NCBI GenBank assembly: GCA_027731885.1 | Contig: JAQCAO010000021.1 | Coordinates: 1-14,998, forward strand | From: Actinomycetota bacterium | GTDB taxonomy: Bacteria; Actinomycetota; Actinomycetes; Nanopelagicales; Nanopelagicaceae | Length of the DNA: 14,998 nucleotides | Direction of reading: 5' to 3' | Part shown: positions 14,487 through 14,998 of the stretch, piece after piece | Layout: each line of letters begins with the position of its first letter | How positions within the stretch are numbered: position 1 is the first letter of the stretch | Made by a program: the position numbers and the translations under genes | The notes under the pieces: generated by a model | Database searches by the model: none | What the model was told of the DNA's origin: nothing | The model's input: the letters and a program-made list of their open reading frames with translations, nothing else

Positions 14487-14998
14487 ATGAAAACCGGAGC
14501 GATCATTGCTCTTGTACTTCTTGCCTCACTAATTAGCTTTGTTAAATTCAATAGTTGTGAAAGCTCAAGTTGGGCAACGCCTGATCAATATATACACGCG
14601 TGTTATTCAGATATTCCTGCCTTATTTGGCGAGAGAGGCTTATCTAAAGGGGAATGGGCCTATTCAAATGGAGTCGATTCTGTCGAATATCCCGTAATTA
14701 CCGGCACGATTATGTGGGCGCTTGCCCAAATAACGCCGGGTGGCGAGAATTCGACCACAAATTATTTCTATATAAATGTATTTTTCCTGGCGCTTTTATT
14801 TATTTTTCTAGCTTTACTTATCCACAGAATCAGGCCGGAGTACTCATACTTATACATATTAGCGCCCGCCGGAATTGCATCGCTTTATATAAATTGGGAT
14901 CTGTGGGCGATCATCTCAATGATGATGGCAATTTATTGGTTTGATCGAAAGAAATTAGATTTAAGCGCGCTAGCCCTCGGGATTTCTATCTCTACAAA
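14487..14998 (+). CDS. GT87/DUF2029-like membrane glycosyltransferase, 3' end missing
   Basis: The frame opens at ATG 14487, 13 bp after the PBP stop, and is still open at the window end, giving 170 residues. A first hydrophobic segment (AIIALVLLASLISFV) is followed by an external loop with HACYSDIPALFGERGL, carrying Asp42 where GT-C enzymes place a catalytic acid, and YSNGVDSVEYPVITG. At least two more membrane segments follow (YINVFFLALLFIFLALLI and the stretch around INWDLWAIISMMMAIYW). The YSDI...EYP pattern is typical of the actinobacterial DUF2029/GT87 family of polyprenyl-phosphate-mannose-type mannosyltransferases. A member next to ponA is a common arrangement, as far as I recall. Acceptor and product are unknown. 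No Shine-Dalgarno is evident, so translation is probably coupled to the PBP gene. Confidence 0.82.
   Translation, partial: MKTGAIIALVLLASLISFVKFNSCESSSWATPDQYIHACYSDIPALFGERGLSKGEWAYSNGVDSVEYPVITGTIMWALAQITPGGENSTTNYFYINVFFLALLFIFLALLIHRIRPEYSYLYILAPAGIASLYINWDLWAIISMMMAIYWFDRKKLDLSALALGISIST
14818..14826 (+). other. Perfect DnaA-box 9-mer inside a coding region
   Basis: TTATCCACA matches the E. coli DnaA-box consensus exactly. It lies within the GT87-like gene, where it encodes part of LLIHR. It is a single copy with no cluster around it, so it is not an origin. A titration or regulatory role near the origin is possible, and so is chance. Confidence 0.3.

Noticed and set aside
14654..14944. 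A 96-codon plus-strand open frame near the right edge
   Set aside because: It is out of frame with the GT87-like gene starting at 14487, whose translation shows family motifs and membrane segments; this frame shows none.
1..14998. Mobile element, CRISPR, toxin-antitoxin or defence system
   Set aside because: Every stretch is filled by conserved housekeeping genes in known origin-proximal order; no transposase, integrase, direct-repeat array or defence-type protein was seen.

Overview
The window is a compact, gene-dense, moderate-GC piece of an actinobacterial chromosome close to the replication origin. Gene order is the main evidence. rsmG-parA-parB, cwlM, trxA, trxB, murJ, a DUF6049-type protein, a MutT4-like Nudix protein and pcnA stand in the order I know from Mycobacterium and Streptomyces around the origin, and DUF5318, a class A penicillin-binding protein and a GT87-like protein follow. 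AT-leaning codon use, small proteins, intergenic gaps below about 55 bases and apparent leaderless starts suggest a streamlined lineage such as the freshwater Nanopelagicales (Planktophila-like). That placement is inference.

Layout. Positions 1-2384 (plus strand): the 3' part of rsmG, then overlapping parA and parB, with a near-perfect parS centromere site at the very start of parA. Positions 2387-9383 (minus strand): a likely seven-gene unit read from 9383 downward: Nudix, DUF6049-type exported protein, murJ, trxB, trxA, cwlM and a PLP-dependent aminotransferase. Positions 9384-9415: a 32-bp divergent promoter region containing a perfect 7-bp dyad. Positions 9416-10861 (plus): pcnA. Positions 10820-12083 (minus): an MFS transporter broken by one +1 frameshift. 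Positions 12137-14998 (plus): DUF5318 zinc-ribbon protein, bifunctional class A PBP, and the 5' part of a GT87-like membrane protein that runs off the right edge.

How the genes work together. The left part handles 16S rRNA methylation and origin segregation (ParA/ParB/parS). The middle unit joins the lipid II flippase MurJ with CwlM, a cytoplasmic amidase homologue whose zinc site is degenerate here and which in mycobacteria regulates peptidoglycan precursor synthesis. The thioredoxin/thioredoxin reductase pair lies between them. The right part holds tRNA CCA-end maturation and a second wall module (PBP plus a GT-C-like membrane protein).

I see no mobile element, CRISPR array, tRNA, rRNA or phage gene, and no stretch over 300 bases lacks a gene. 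Nothing here is clearly a new system. The points most worth a second look are the parS inside or just ahead of parA, the pseudo-amidase CwlM, the missing sigM/anti-sigma pair between murJ and trxB, the short divergent promoters, the sharp base-composition break inside parA, and the MFS frameshift.
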